55,701 nt of DNA from JACRBK01 sp964427955. Its GTDB lineage: Bacteria; Chloroflexota; Anaerolineae; Aggregatilineales; Aggregatilineaceae. The position numbers were made by a program, and so were the translations under genes. Below, one piece after another: positions 24,765-32,914 of this stretch. Where the stretch lies: the NCBI GenBank assembly GCA_964427955.1, contig CAYRWY010000002.1:1-55701 (forward strand). The letters run 5' to 3'. Positions within the stretch are counted from its first letter, which is position 1. Each line of letters begins with the position of its first letter. Below the pieces are notes generated by a model, which searched no databases, was not told where the DNA came from, and saw only the letters and a list, made by a program, of their open reading frames with translations.

Positions 24765-27165
24765 AACAGCTTACGTACGCTTCATCGTCATTATCACCGT
24801 CCTGGTGTTGAGCGCCCTGGTGGCCGGCAACCTCTGGGCGCAGGACGACTCTTCAGGCGAGACGCCGACCAGTACGCCCACCAGTACGCCGACCGAAACA
24901 CCGACGCCCACCAGCACGCCGACGGAACTGCCGACGGCGACACCGACCAGTACACCGTCTGTGACGCCGACGGTGGTGCCCACATCGGTGCCGCAGATAT
25001 CGGTCACGCACAATGAGCCGTCCACGGTCACCGCCGGGCAGAGCAGCACCCTGTCCATCGTGGGCGCGAATTTCACGCAGTCCACCAGCGTGCGTCTCCT
25101 GAGCTACGGTTTCCTGGCGACGACGTTCATCAACAGCAGTGCGCTCACTGCGGCGCTGCCGTCCAACCTGCCGGTCGGCCAATACACGGTCGAAGTGAGC
25201 GATCCGATGCACGGCACCACCGTCGCGCCGAGCACGTTGAAAGTCGTCGCGGGCGAGGTCACGGCCACGCCGACCGCCACGCTCACACCGGGCGAACCCA
25301 GCCTGATCGTGCGCACCTTCAGCGCCTCTCCGGCAAGCATCTATCCCGGCAACACCACCCAACTGATGCTGGAAATCGTCAACGTGGGCAGCCGGACCGC
25401 GCTAGGCGGCGTGATCACGCTGGGACAGAGCAGCTTCGCTCCGGCCAACGGCCAGGCTAGCGCAATGCTGCCCGATCTGGCTCCGTCCGCATCGACGATC
25501 ACCTATTTTGCGGTGACGGCGGCGTCGGACGCGGCAGAAGGCACGGTGACGATCCCGATCGTGATGAGTTCGCGGGATGTCAGCGGCCAGACCTACTCGG
25601 ATGAGGCGACGCTGAGCGTCACGATCCTGGCGGAAGAAACGGGCGAAGCCCAGGTGGTCCTGGGGGCCTACAGCGTTACCCCTGAGTCGGCAGCGCCGGG
25701 CGAAGCCGTGACGGTAGAGGCGACGTTCGTCAACGAAGGCACCGAGACGGCTTCTCAAGTGCTGGTAGACCTGGATACCGCCGGGGGCGTTCTGATCGCG
25801 GGCAGCCAGGGCAGCAGCTTCCCGGTGGGCGATCTGCTCCCCGGCGCCAGTGCCCGGATCACCATGCCCCTGGTCGTGTCGGCCAGCGCCGCCTCCGGCG
25901 TCCAGGCGCAGTCGTTCAGCATCAGCTATCTTCAGGACAGCGAGACACGCCAGACCAGTACCAGCATTTCGCTCCAGATCGAGCAGGTCGTCGAGGAGTC
26001 GCAGGTGCTGCTGCAAAGCTACAGCGTGGTCCCCGGATCGGCATTGCCGGGCGATACGGTGAACGTCGCCGCAACCTTCGCCAACAGCGGCACCGAGACC
26101 GCGGCGCAAGTGCTCGTCCAACTGGATACCGCCGGAAGCATTCTGATCGCGGGCAGCCAGGGCAGCAGCTTTTCGGTCGGGGACATCCTGCCCGGATCAA
26201 GCGCAACGGTCACCATGCCGCTGGTCGTGGCCAACGAGGCATCCGCGGGGGTTCAGGCGCAGTCTTTCACGCTGAGCTACCTCCAGGGCACTGAAACCAG
26301 GCAGACCAGCGCCAGTATTTCGCTCACGGTCGAGCAGGTAATCGAAGGCTCGCCCATTCTGCTGCTCCAGTCCTACAGCACCGGGCAGGACGACGCCTTA
26401 CAGCCGGGGCAGCAGTTCACCTATACCATGAATCTGCAAAATGCCGGGAGCGTCGCGGTCTCGAATCTGCTCGTCACCTTCAGCCAGACGCAATCGGCCT
26501 CGGGCGACACGACGACCTCGACATCTACCTCGTTTTCACCGCTGGGCAGCGGCGACACTGTCTTCGTGGGCGACCTGGCGGCAGGCGCGGCGACCAGCAT
26601 CACCCAGGCGTTCATCGTCAGCAGCGACCTGTCGAGCGGCGTGTACAAGCTGCCGATCACGGTGCAGTACCAATCCGCCGATGGCACGACCAGCGAACAA
26701 TCCATGACGGCCAGCCTCATCGTCGTCGTGCCGCCGCGCCTGCGAGTCACCCTGGAAGAAGCACTGGCCGATCCTCTGACGCTCAACCAGACGTACACGC
26801 TGTCCCTCAAGATCGCCAACCTGGGATCGTCCGAAGTGGCGCTGACGCAGATGCGGGTGAGCGGGGAAAACCTCAAGGTGACCGACGGCGCGGAAACGCT
26901 GCTCGATCCGATCCAATCCGACGACGACACGACCGAAAGCGCCTCGATTATGCCGGACGCGCAGGGCACTTATACCCTCACGGTGGAGGTGGACTACCTG
27001 GACGACTTGAACCAAACGCAGACCTACACGACGTCGTTTTCGGGCGAAGTGGGCGAACCGACCCGGCCCGACATGCCCGCCCCATCAGCCCAGCCGACCG
27101 AAGACTCGGACGACGAGGATTTCGTAGGACGGCTGCTGCTCGGCTTCTTCGGCTTCGGCGGGTAA
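24754..27165 (+). CDS. Secreted repeat protein with Thr/Pro linker, IPT/TIG-like and CARDB-like domains
   Basis: An 803-residue exported protein, coupled to the ATPase gene by an 11-base overlap. In order: signal peptide (1-30), a Thr/Pro/Ser linker (35-80), an IPT/TIG-like beta domain (81-165), then five CARDB-like beta-sandwich units (about 183-293, 300-412, 417-529, 534-650, 655-760), and a tail ending in an amphipathic DFVGRLLLGFFGFGG. Units two and three are near copies, both with LIAGSQGSSF and SGVQAQSF or AGVQAQSF. CARDB-type domains serve adhesion or surface scaffolding. Its place between ATPase and permease is where YknX, a membrane fusion protein, lies in Bacillus subtilis, so it may replace that part outside the cell. 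Confidence 0.8.
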   Translation: MRPKTAYVRFIVIITVLVLSALVAGNLWAQDDSSGETPTSTPTSTPTETPTPTSTPTELPTATPTSTPSVTPTVVPTSVPQISVTHNEPSTVTAGQSSTLSIVGANFTQSTSVRLLSYGFLATTFINSSALTAALPSNLPVGQYTVEVSDPMHGTTVAPSTLKVVAGEVTATPTATLTPGEPSLIVRTFSASPASIYPGNTTQLMLEIVNVGSRTALGGVITLGQSSFAPANGQASAMLPDLAPSASTITYFAVTAASDAAEGTVTIPIVMSSRDVSGQTYSDEATLSVTILAEETGEAQVVLGAYSVTPESAAPGEAVTVEATFVNEGTETASQVLVDLDTAGGVLIAGSQGSSFPVGDLLPGASARITMPLVVSASAASGVQAQSFSISYLQDSETRQTSTSISLQIEQVVEESQVLLQSYSVVPGSALPGDTVNVAATFANSGTETAAQVLVQLDTAGSILIAGSQGSSFSVGDILPGSSATVTMPLVVANEASAGVQAQSFTLSYLQGTETRQTSASISLTVEQVIEGSPILLLQSYSTGQDDALQPGQQFTYTMNLQNAGSVAVSNLLVTFSQTQSASGDTTTSTSTSFSPLGSGDTVFVGDLAAGAATSITQAFIVSSDLSSGVYKLPITVQYQSADGTTSEQSMTASLIVVVPPRLRVTLEEALADPLTLNQTYTLSLKIANLGSSEVALTQMRVSGENLKVTDGAETLLDPIQSDDDTTESASIMPDAQGTYTLTVEVDYLDDLNQTQTYTTSFSGEVGEPTRPDMPAPSAQPTEDSDDEDFVGRLLLGFFGFGG
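25651..26340 (+). repeat. Recent tandem duplication of a CARDB-like unit
   Basis: Two units (25651-25989 and 26002-26340) encode near-identical 113-residue domains. Even at DNA level the stretch coding LIAGSQGSS is conserved, as is the region after it, which shows a fairly recent in-frame duplication. Confidence 0.75.
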
Positions 27166-27169
27166 CCGG

Positions 27170-28456
27170 ATGTTTTACGAACTGGTCAACCTGAGTATTC
27201 GCAACTTGCTGCGGGTGCGGGTCCGGCTGCTGATGACCTCCGGCGGCGTCATGATCGGGACCACCGCGATTGTCCTGCTCATCGCGCTCACGACCGGGCT
27301 GCAACAGGCCGCTGAAGCCGGGATCGGCGACAGCGCCTCGCTCACGCAGATCACCGTCCGCAGCAGCTTCCGCCGGGATGACAGCAGCCCAACGCTGGAC
27401 ATGGACGCCGTCACCGAGATCGCCGATCTGTCCGGGGTGGGCGCGGTCGTCCCGGTGCTGTCGCTCGACGGGTCAATCGACCTGCGCGCGAACGGCCTGC
27501 GAGGATCAGCCCAGGTCTACGGCATTTACCCGGCGACGGCGGCTTATCTTGGCGTCGAGGCGGCCCAGGGCACCCTGGCCCTGAGTTCGACCGATCCTTA
27601 CGGGGCCATCGTGGGGGCGTCGGTTTCAGAAAACTTCTACGACGTAGACGCGGACACCTTCACGGCCACGAACATCGATTTGATGTCCTCCGACGTCGAA
27701 ATGCGGGTTTACAGCCAGGGCAGCAGCAGCTATCGCACGGTATCCTTGAAGGTGAATGCCGTCCTAGAATCCGGCTCATCGCAAGATTTCGCCATCTTCC
27801 TACCCATGTCCACCGTGATCGATCTGAACGAGCGGATTTCGGGCACGGAAATCGACCTGGACAGTCTCGTCTTCGATCAACTGATCGTCCAGGCGTCCAG
27901 CCGGGAAACCGCCGGACCGGTGCTCGACAAGCTGACCGACCTGGGTTACAACGCGAGCGGCATGGGGTCGTATCTCTCGCGGATCAACAACTTCTTTGGC
28001 ACCATGCGGATGATGCTGGGCGGGGTCGGCGGCATTGCGCTGCTCGTGGCGGCGTTCGGCGTCGCCAACACCATGATGATGGCCATCCTCGAACGCACCC
28101 GCGAAATCGGCCTGATGAAGGCCGTGGGAGCGACCGACCGGGCGATCCTGACCGTGTTCCTGATCGAGGCGGGCCTGGTTGGATTGGTCGGCGGGACGGC
28201 GGGCCTGCTGGTCTGTTACTCGCTGCAATATGGGGTCAACGCGGCGTTGTCCAACATGGGAAACTCGACGGACACCATCAGCTTCATGAATACCAACATT
28301 GCAGTCTCGGAACTGAGCGGGACGCTGATCGTCATCCCGGCGCAGTTGGCCGGGTTTGCCCTGGTCCTGGCGTCGTGTATTGGCGTGGTTGCCGGGCTGT
28401 ATCCGGCGCTGCGGGCGGCGCGCATGACCACAGTCCTCGCGCTGAAGTCGGAGTGA
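27170..28456 (+). CDS. MacB/FtsX-type ABC permease (YknZ-like)
   Basis: A 428-residue inner-membrane permease. Helix one (about 18-42) is followed by an extracytoplasmic MacB-type periplasmic core domain (about 45-270), then the FtsX domain with three helices (about 285-310, 335-360, 385-415). The conserved AILERTREIGLMKAVGAT motif is near residue 303. It ends with the family's ALRAARMTTVLALKSE. It begins four bases after the CARDB-repeat stop and completes the Yip1-ATPase-CARDB-permease set. By analogy with YknWXYZ and MacB it may protect against or expel a peptide or lipid; the substrate is unknown. Confidence 0.92.
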   Translation: MFYELVNLSIRNLLRVRVRLLMTSGGVMIGTTAIVLLIALTTGLQQAAEAGIGDSASLTQITVRSSFRRDDSSPTLDMDAVTEIADLSGVGAVVPVLSLDGSIDLRANGLRGSAQVYGIYPATAAYLGVEAAQGTLALSSTDPYGAIVGASVSENFYDVDADTFTATNIDLMSSDVEMRVYSQGSSSYRTVSLKVNAVLESGSSQDFAIFLPMSTVIDLNERISGTEIDLDSLVFDQLIVQASSRETAGPVLDKLTDLGYNASGMGSYLSRINNFFGTMRMMLGGVGGIALLVAAFGVANTMMMAILERTREIGLMKAVGATDRAILTVFLIEAGLVGLVGGTAGLLVCYSLQYGVNAALSNMGNSTDTISFMNTNIAVSELSGTLIVIPAQLAGFALVLASCIGVVAGLYPALRAARMTTVLALKSE

Positions 28457-28464
28457 GCCAGTGA

Positions 28465-28503
28465 TAAAAGACCCCCGGGCGATGTCCACTCGGAGGTCTT
28501 TTA
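28465..28503. terminator. Bidirectional terminator between convergent operons
   Basis: TAAAAGACC (28465-28473) pairs with GGTCTTTTA (28495-28503), with a partly paired GC-rich centre. T runs on both strands let it serve the ABC permease gene (stop 28456) and the convergent glycoside hydrolase (stop 28521). Confidence 0.75.
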
Positions 28504-28520
28504 CAGGGGGGAAGGAACGG

Positions 28521-31469
28521 TTACCCGGCCTTGACCTTTTCCAGGTAGGCGGGCGTCACGGCATAGTCGCTTTCCTGCTCGACAAAGCCCATGTCCACCA
28601 GCGCCTTCTGAATGTTCTCATTCTGCATGAACAGGTTCCACACGAATCCATCCTGGGCGTTGGTGATCATGAGCAGGATGTCGCCTTCATCGATGCCAAT
28701 GTGATCGACGGAATACCAGTCTACGTCGGCATTGATCGCGCTGACAAACCCGTACTCACGCCATACTTTCGTCCCGTACTGCTGCAACATGGCCCGCATG
28801 GACGAGAACGCGGCGTCCGGGGTGAAGGGCAGGCAGGCTATCGACGCATAGGGCGCAATCGTGCCGTCCTGGTTGCCGGTGCCATACGCCTGGTAGCCAC
28901 GCGGACCGTCCGAGGCGCTGATGCCCCAGACGCCGTTCTGGTAGGTCTTGAAGGTAGCGGCGTGATCGGCGGCAAACTTCTCGTGCCGCTCGCAGGCGCG
29001 CACCGTGTTATTGAAGTAATTGGCGTAGGCATCCTCGTGGTTGCGCAGGTTCAGGTACGCCAGCGGATACTGGTAGACGAACAGCGGGTCCCCGGTGAGG
29101 TAGATAAATTCCCCTTGCGGATCGACCGGGCGTTTCCACTCCGCCCACGACGAGGCGGAAATGAGATGAGTGGGCGATCCGATGGCCAGCGGGTAGATCA
29201 GGAGGCTTTCGTCAAAGTGATCCCAGAAAGCCGACAGGAAACCGATGTCCGGTTTCCAGCCCATCGAGACCATGTCGCCATTCGAGAGCATCCACTGCCA
29301 GTCCATCTGCTCGTAGAGCTGCTCAGCCAGCGCCGCAACCTCGGTCTCCTGGAAGTACTGCGCCGCCGTGAGCGCCCCCGCGATGAATAGAGTCGAGTCA
29401 ATCGACGACACTTCGCTGCTCCACACCCGCTCGCCCGTCTGCATATCGACGAAGTGGTAGAAGAAACCATGTTCGCCCTGCACGCCGCCGTTGGCAAAGG
29501 TCTGGAGCGTAGTCAGCGCGCGCTCGTAGCCCTGATCGTAGGTGATCCAGCCGCGATCCACGCCGATGGGGAGCGCCGCCAGGCCAAATCCGACCGAGGC
29601 AATGCTGGCCGGGGAATCCGCCGTGCTGCGGTCTTTGATCAGGCCGTTGGCCGGATTCGCTTCGTACCAGAAGAAATCGAACGTCTCGTGCGCGACGGCA
29701 TCCAGCAGCGCGACGTCGTCGAACGAGAGCAGCAGATCGACCTCGGATTGGTAGACCGCGTCTTGCGAATACTCGCCCGGCGCCGTGACTACCACCGGTT
29801 CAGACAGGTACATGCTGCCGAGGTAGAACGGCTCGGTCAGGGGCGGTTTGCCGGTGGCATCTTCGTAGAAGAACGACAGGTACAGCATATATTTGCCATC
29901 GGCTTTCGGCTGGCGCATCGGATCGAGCGGGGTGTAGACTACCCGGTTCCAGCCCGCCTCAAGCGTGGTGGTCGTCGTGCCGCCGAAAATGCCCCCCACC
30001 CAGCTCCATTCGCCCGTCACGTCGCCCATGCCCATGAAGAACTTGTTGGGATTCATGGCATTTTCGGCAGGCAGATAAACGTCCAGTTCCACTTTGGTGA
30101 AACCCGACCAATCCTGTAATTCCGCCGCGCTGATCGGGAAAGCGAGCTTGGTCTCTGCCGACGTGCCGCCGGGCATGATTTGCAGGCTGGGCTTGCCATC
30201 CGCTGTCAGGACCTCATTGCTGAGCGCGAACGTCGATCCGGAGTTGTCATCGCCCAGGACGGCGAGATCCTTACTTTCCCAGACCGGCCAGACCACCGCG
30301 GTGGGCACCGGCGTGGCTTCGGGCGCGTTGGTCAGATAGCCGCTGCCGAGATAGAACGGCTCGGTGAGCACGGTCTTGTTCTTGTTCTCGTCCAGGTTGA
30401 TGCTGGCCAGGTACACCATATAGGCGCCGTTCGGGTTGGGCTGCTGCATCATCGGATCGAGCGGGAAGACAATCCGCGTCCAGCCTGAGTCGCCCTGCAA
30501 GATGCCCCAGACACCGCCGACCCAGGCCCATTCGCCGGTGATGTCGGCCATGCCCAGGAAGAAGCTGTTAGGATTGACGCTGTTTTCCGGGGGCAGGTAG
30601 ATTTCCAGCTCGAACTGGCTGTGCGTGGCCCAGTCCTGAAGGTTCGCACCGCTGACCGGGAAGGCGAACTTGGTCTCGTCAATCGTGCCGCCGGGGATGA
30701 TTTCCAGCGAGTTCGCGCCGGAGGGGGTGAGGATGTCCGCGCTTTGGGCGAAGTTCGTCCCGGTGTTGTCATCACCGAACATGCCCGGATTCTTGCCTTC
30801 CCAGACTTTCCAGAGCACGGTCTCGGCCACCGGTTCGGCAGCCGCTGTCTCGCCACCCGCCGCCGCGGCTTCGCCCGCGCCGGACAGGTAGGCGCCGCCC
30901 AGGTAGAACGCTTCGGTCAGGTTGACTTTATTCTTGTTCTCGTCCTCGCTGAAGAAGGAGAGGTAGAGCATGTACTGGCCGTCGGCTTTGGGCTGGCGCA
31001 TGGCCGGATCGAGCACGTAGACCAGCCGGTTCCAGCCGGTCTGGACCGCCGTCTCGCTGAAGATGCCGCCGACCCAGGCCCATTCGCCGGTCACGTCGCC
31101 TTCGCCCAGGAAGAACTTGTTCGCGTTGAGCGCGTTCTCCGGGGGCAGGTAGACTTCCAGTTCCAACTGGCCGTAGGTCGTCCAGTCTTGCAGATCGGCA
31201 CCGCTCACCGGCACGGCCACTTTCGTCTCGCCCGACGTGCCGCTCGGCATGACTTGCAGCGACGGCTGCCCACCGGGTGTCAATACGTCTTCGCTCATCG
31301 CGACTTTCGAGCCGCTGTTGTCATCGCCCAACGTGCTGAGGTCTTTGTTCTCCCAGGGGGCCCAGGGTGTCTCACCCTGCCGCGCACTGGTCGTGGAGGG
31401 CCGCAGCCCGATAGCCAGGACCAGGATCAAAAGTCCGGAAAATGAAATAAGTAGCAGTCGCTTGCGCAT
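28521..31469 (-). CDS. Secreted GH144-like (glucoamylase-fold) beta-glucanase with three N-terminal repeats
   Basis: A 982-residue exported enzyme. The signal peptide covers residues 1-30. Three copies of a 165-residue beta domain follow (about 35-197, 217-383, 393-557), each with LGDDNSGS or similar, a YLPPEN-type strand and DVTGEWAWVGG. They are probably carbohydrate-binding, but I cannot place them in a CBM family. Residues about 570-982 match the Glycoamylase Pfam fold now called GH144 (FFWYEANPANGLIKDRS, then GFGLAALPIGVDRGWI). Characterised GH144 enzymes act on beta-1,2-glucan. Start at 31469 has an AGGAG site. It is divergent from the LacI regulator and has that regulator's operator in its upstream region (31573-31582), so it belongs to the same regulon as the importer and GH94 gene. 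Confidence 0.83.
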   Translation of the reverse strand: MRKRLLLISFSGLLILVLAIGLRPSTTSARQGETPWAPWENKDLSTLGDDNSGSKVAMSEDVLTPGGQPSLQVMPSGTSGETKVAVPVSGADLQDWTTYGQLELEVYLPPENALNANKFFLGEGDVTGEWAWVGGIFSETAVQTGWNRLVYVLDPAMRQPKADGQYMLYLSFFSEDENKNKVNLTEAFYLGGAYLSGAGEAAAAGGETAAAEPVAETVLWKVWEGKNPGMFGDDNTGTNFAQSADILTPSGANSLEIIPGGTIDETKFAFPVSGANLQDWATHSQFELEIYLPPENSVNPNSFFLGMADITGEWAWVGGVWGILQGDSGWTRIVFPLDPMMQQPNPNGAYMVYLASINLDENKNKTVLTEPFYLGSGYLTNAPEATPVPTAVVWPVWESKDLAVLGDDNSGSTFALSNEVLTADGKPSLQIMPGGTSAETKLAFPISAAELQDWSGFTKVELDVYLPAENAMNPNKFFMGMGDVTGEWSWVGGIFGGTTTTTLEAGWNRVVYTPLDPMRQPKADGKYMLYLSFFYEDATGKPPLTEPFYLGSMYLSEPVVVTAPGEYSQDAVYQSEVDLLLSFDDVALLDAVAHETFDFFWYEANPANGLIKDRSTADSPASIASVGFGLAALPIGVDRGWITYDQGYERALTTLQTFANGGVQGEHGFFYHFVDMQTGERVWSSEVSSIDSTLFIAGALTAAQYFQETEVAALAEQLYEQMDWQWMLSNGDMVSMGWKPDIGFLSAFWDHFDESLLIYPLAIGSPTHLISASSWAEWKRPVDPQGEFIYLTGDPLFVYQYPLAYLNLRNHEDAYANYFNNTVRACERHEKFAADHAATFKTYQNGVWGISASDGPRGYQAYGTGNQDGTIAPYASIACLPFTPDAAFSSMRAMLQQYGTKVWREYGFVSAINADVDWYSVDHIGIDEGDILLMITNAQDGFVWNLFMQNENIQKALVDMGFVEQESDYAVTPAYLEKVKAG
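29799..31367 (-). repeat. Three tandem copies of a 165-residue putative carbohydrate-binding domain
   Basis: The segments 31367-30879, 30821-30321 and 30293-29799 encode homologous domains with shared LQDW, YLP-EN, TGEW-WVGG and FYLG motifs. Repeats one and three are closest to each other. Linkers are Ala/Glu- or Pro/Thr-rich. Confidence 0.8.
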
Positions 31470-31567
31470 GGGTCAACTCCTGTAGGGATAATGCCGCAGC
31501 CAGCCACCACCGGCGGTGACCACCCGCAGCCGATCTTTTTTGAGTGCAGGCTTCAGGTACAACTTTT

Positions 31568-31588
31568 GTGTCAAAGCGCTTTTACAAC
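31568..31588. promoter_or_regulatory. LacI operator O1 upstream of GH144-like gene
   Basis: TGTCAAAGCGCTTTTACAAC has the AAAGCGCTTT core (31573-31582) and shares GCGCTTTTACAA with the perfect palindrome at 32811-32830. It lies about 100 bases upstream of the glucanase start on the minus strand. Confidence 0.7.
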
Positions 31589-31693
31589 TTACACTATAAT
31601 CCAGATCAAAACCGGAGTCAACTCCGCACTGTAAGCCGGTCATTGAGCATAAGATAATTTCGCGAACTGCATTTCAAGGCGAAAATGAGATGC

Positions 31694-31722
31694 TTGCATT
31701 ATCCGCATTGTCCCACTATAAT
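31694..31722 (+). promoter_or_regulatory. Promoter of the LacI gene
   Basis: TTGCAT (31694-31699) and TATAAT (31717-31722) are 17 bases apart, close to the sigma-70 consensus. Operator O2 starts two bases after the minus-10 box, so the regulator should repress its own transcription. Confidence 0.7.
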
Positions 31723-31723
31723 G

Positions 31724-31741
31724 ATCAAAACGCTTTTACTT
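31724..31741. promoter_or_regulatory. LacI operator O2 (autoregulatory)
   Basis: ATCAAAACGCTTTTACTT contains AAAACGCTTTT, an imperfect copy of the palindrome AAAAGCGCTTTT of O3 (centre one base shorter). It overlaps the expected transcription start of the LacI gene. Confidence 0.6.
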
Positions 31742-31753
31742 CATGCGAGGATT

Positions 31754-32770
31754 ATGGCCACCATTTTTGACGTCGCTAAGCGTGCCGGGGTCTCGATTGG
31801 GACCGTGTCGCGCGTGATCAACAACCGGGATCGCGTTCATCCCGAAACCCGCGAACGGGTCCTCCAGGCGATTCGCGAGCTGGACTATCATGCTAACGCG
31901 TTCGCGCGGGGCTTAGCGGCGCAACAGACCGATACGCTGGGGCTGGTCATCCCCCAGGTCAACGATCCATTCTTCTACCAGATCGTGCGGGGCGTCGAAG
32001 AGTCGGCCAACTCCTCCGGCTACAGCTTGCTGATCGCCAGCCAGCCCCGCGATCCCTCCGAGCACCGTTATCTGCGCCTCTTCCAGCGCGGGCGCGTCGA
32101 TGCGATGGTGCTGGCCTCGATTGATGTCAACAAACACGACATCGTCCAGATCACCAAACAGGGGATGCCGATTGTCCTGGTCCAGTTGGACCTCAGCACG
32201 AACATACCGACGTTCCTGGCCGACAATTACGGCGGCAGCCACGCGCTGACCGAACATCTCCTGGAACACGGCTACCGCCGGTTGGGCTATATCACCGGGA
32301 CGAATTACACCCAGGACAGCCGGGAGCGTCTGCGCGGAATGCGCGATGCGCTGGCCGAACAGGGACTCGACATCCCTGCCCCGTACATCGTTCAAGGGGA
32401 TTACCTGCGCGACAGCGGCTACCACGCCATGCAGCAGCTCTTGGATCTGCCCGAACCGCCCGAGGCGGTCTTTGCGGCGAATGACCAGATGGCCATCGAC
32501 GCCATCAAAGCCGCCCAGGAGCGCGGGCTGCGGGTTCCGGACGATATCGCCGTGGTCGGGTTCGACGACATCCCGATGGCCAGCTACGTCTCGCCGTCGC
32601 TCACGACCGTGCACCAACCCGTGTACGAACTGGGCTGGCACGCTGCCCAAATGGCGCTCGAAATGATCAAAACCGCCGAGGGCGATGTCGGCCACACGCT
32701 GACCACCCCGCGGGTCCTGGTGCTGCCCACGACGCTGGTGATCCGGCGTTCCTGCGGCTGCCTGTCTTAG
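31754..32770 (+). CDS. LacI-family regulator of the beta-glucan locus
   Basis: A 338-residue LacI repressor. The helix-turn-helix is in residues 1-50 (TIFDVAKRAGVSIGTVSRVIN), the sugar sensor in about 58-335, ending in LVIRRSCGCLS. The ATG at 31754 is the family start; the open frame back to 31685 overlaps the promoter and operator O2. The same operator occurs before the GH144-like gene (O1), before this gene (O2) and before the importer operon (O3). It therefore probably represses secreted glucanase, importer and GH94 phosphorylase together, and is released by an oligosaccharide. Confidence 0.93.
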   Translation: MATIFDVAKRAGVSIGTVSRVINNRDRVHPETRERVLQAIRELDYHANAFARGLAAQQTDTLGLVIPQVNDPFFYQIVRGVEESANSSGYSLLIASQPRDPSEHRYLRLFQRGRVDAMVLASIDVNKHDIVQITKQGMPIVLVQLDLSTNIPTFLADNYGGSHALTEHLLEHGYRRLGYITGTNYTQDSRERLRGMRDALAEQGLDIPAPYIVQGDYLRDSGYHAMQQLLDLPEPPEAVFAANDQMAIDAIKAAQERGLRVPDDIAVVGFDDIPMASYVSPSLTTVHQPVYELGWHAAQMALEMIKTAEGDVGHTLTTPRVLVLPTTLVIRRSCGCLS

Positions 32771-32810
32771 TATCAGCGGCCTTCATCATGAGGCCGTTTT
32801 CTTACACATG

Positions 32811-32830
32811 TTGTAAAAGCGCTTTTACAA
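32811..32830. promoter_or_regulatory. LacI operator O3, perfect 20-bp palindrome
   Basis: TTGTAAAAGCGCTTTTACAA is an exact palindrome, the best of three copies. It lies 85 bases upstream of the binding-protein start (32915), where it should control the importer-GH94 operon. Confidence 0.82.
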
Positions 32831-32914
32831 GCTGTCGAAGAAAGGAATGTCGTCGTCTATAAGAAATCCGCAGGTCAAACCCAAAGACAGAGAGCGTGAA
32901 AAGGAGACTGAAAA

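Noticed and set aside
24860..24995. Short-period repeats resembling a repeat array
   Set aside because: The periodic ACGCCGACC-type units simply encode a Thr/Pro/Ser linker; there are no constant repeats with unique spacers, so not CRISPR.
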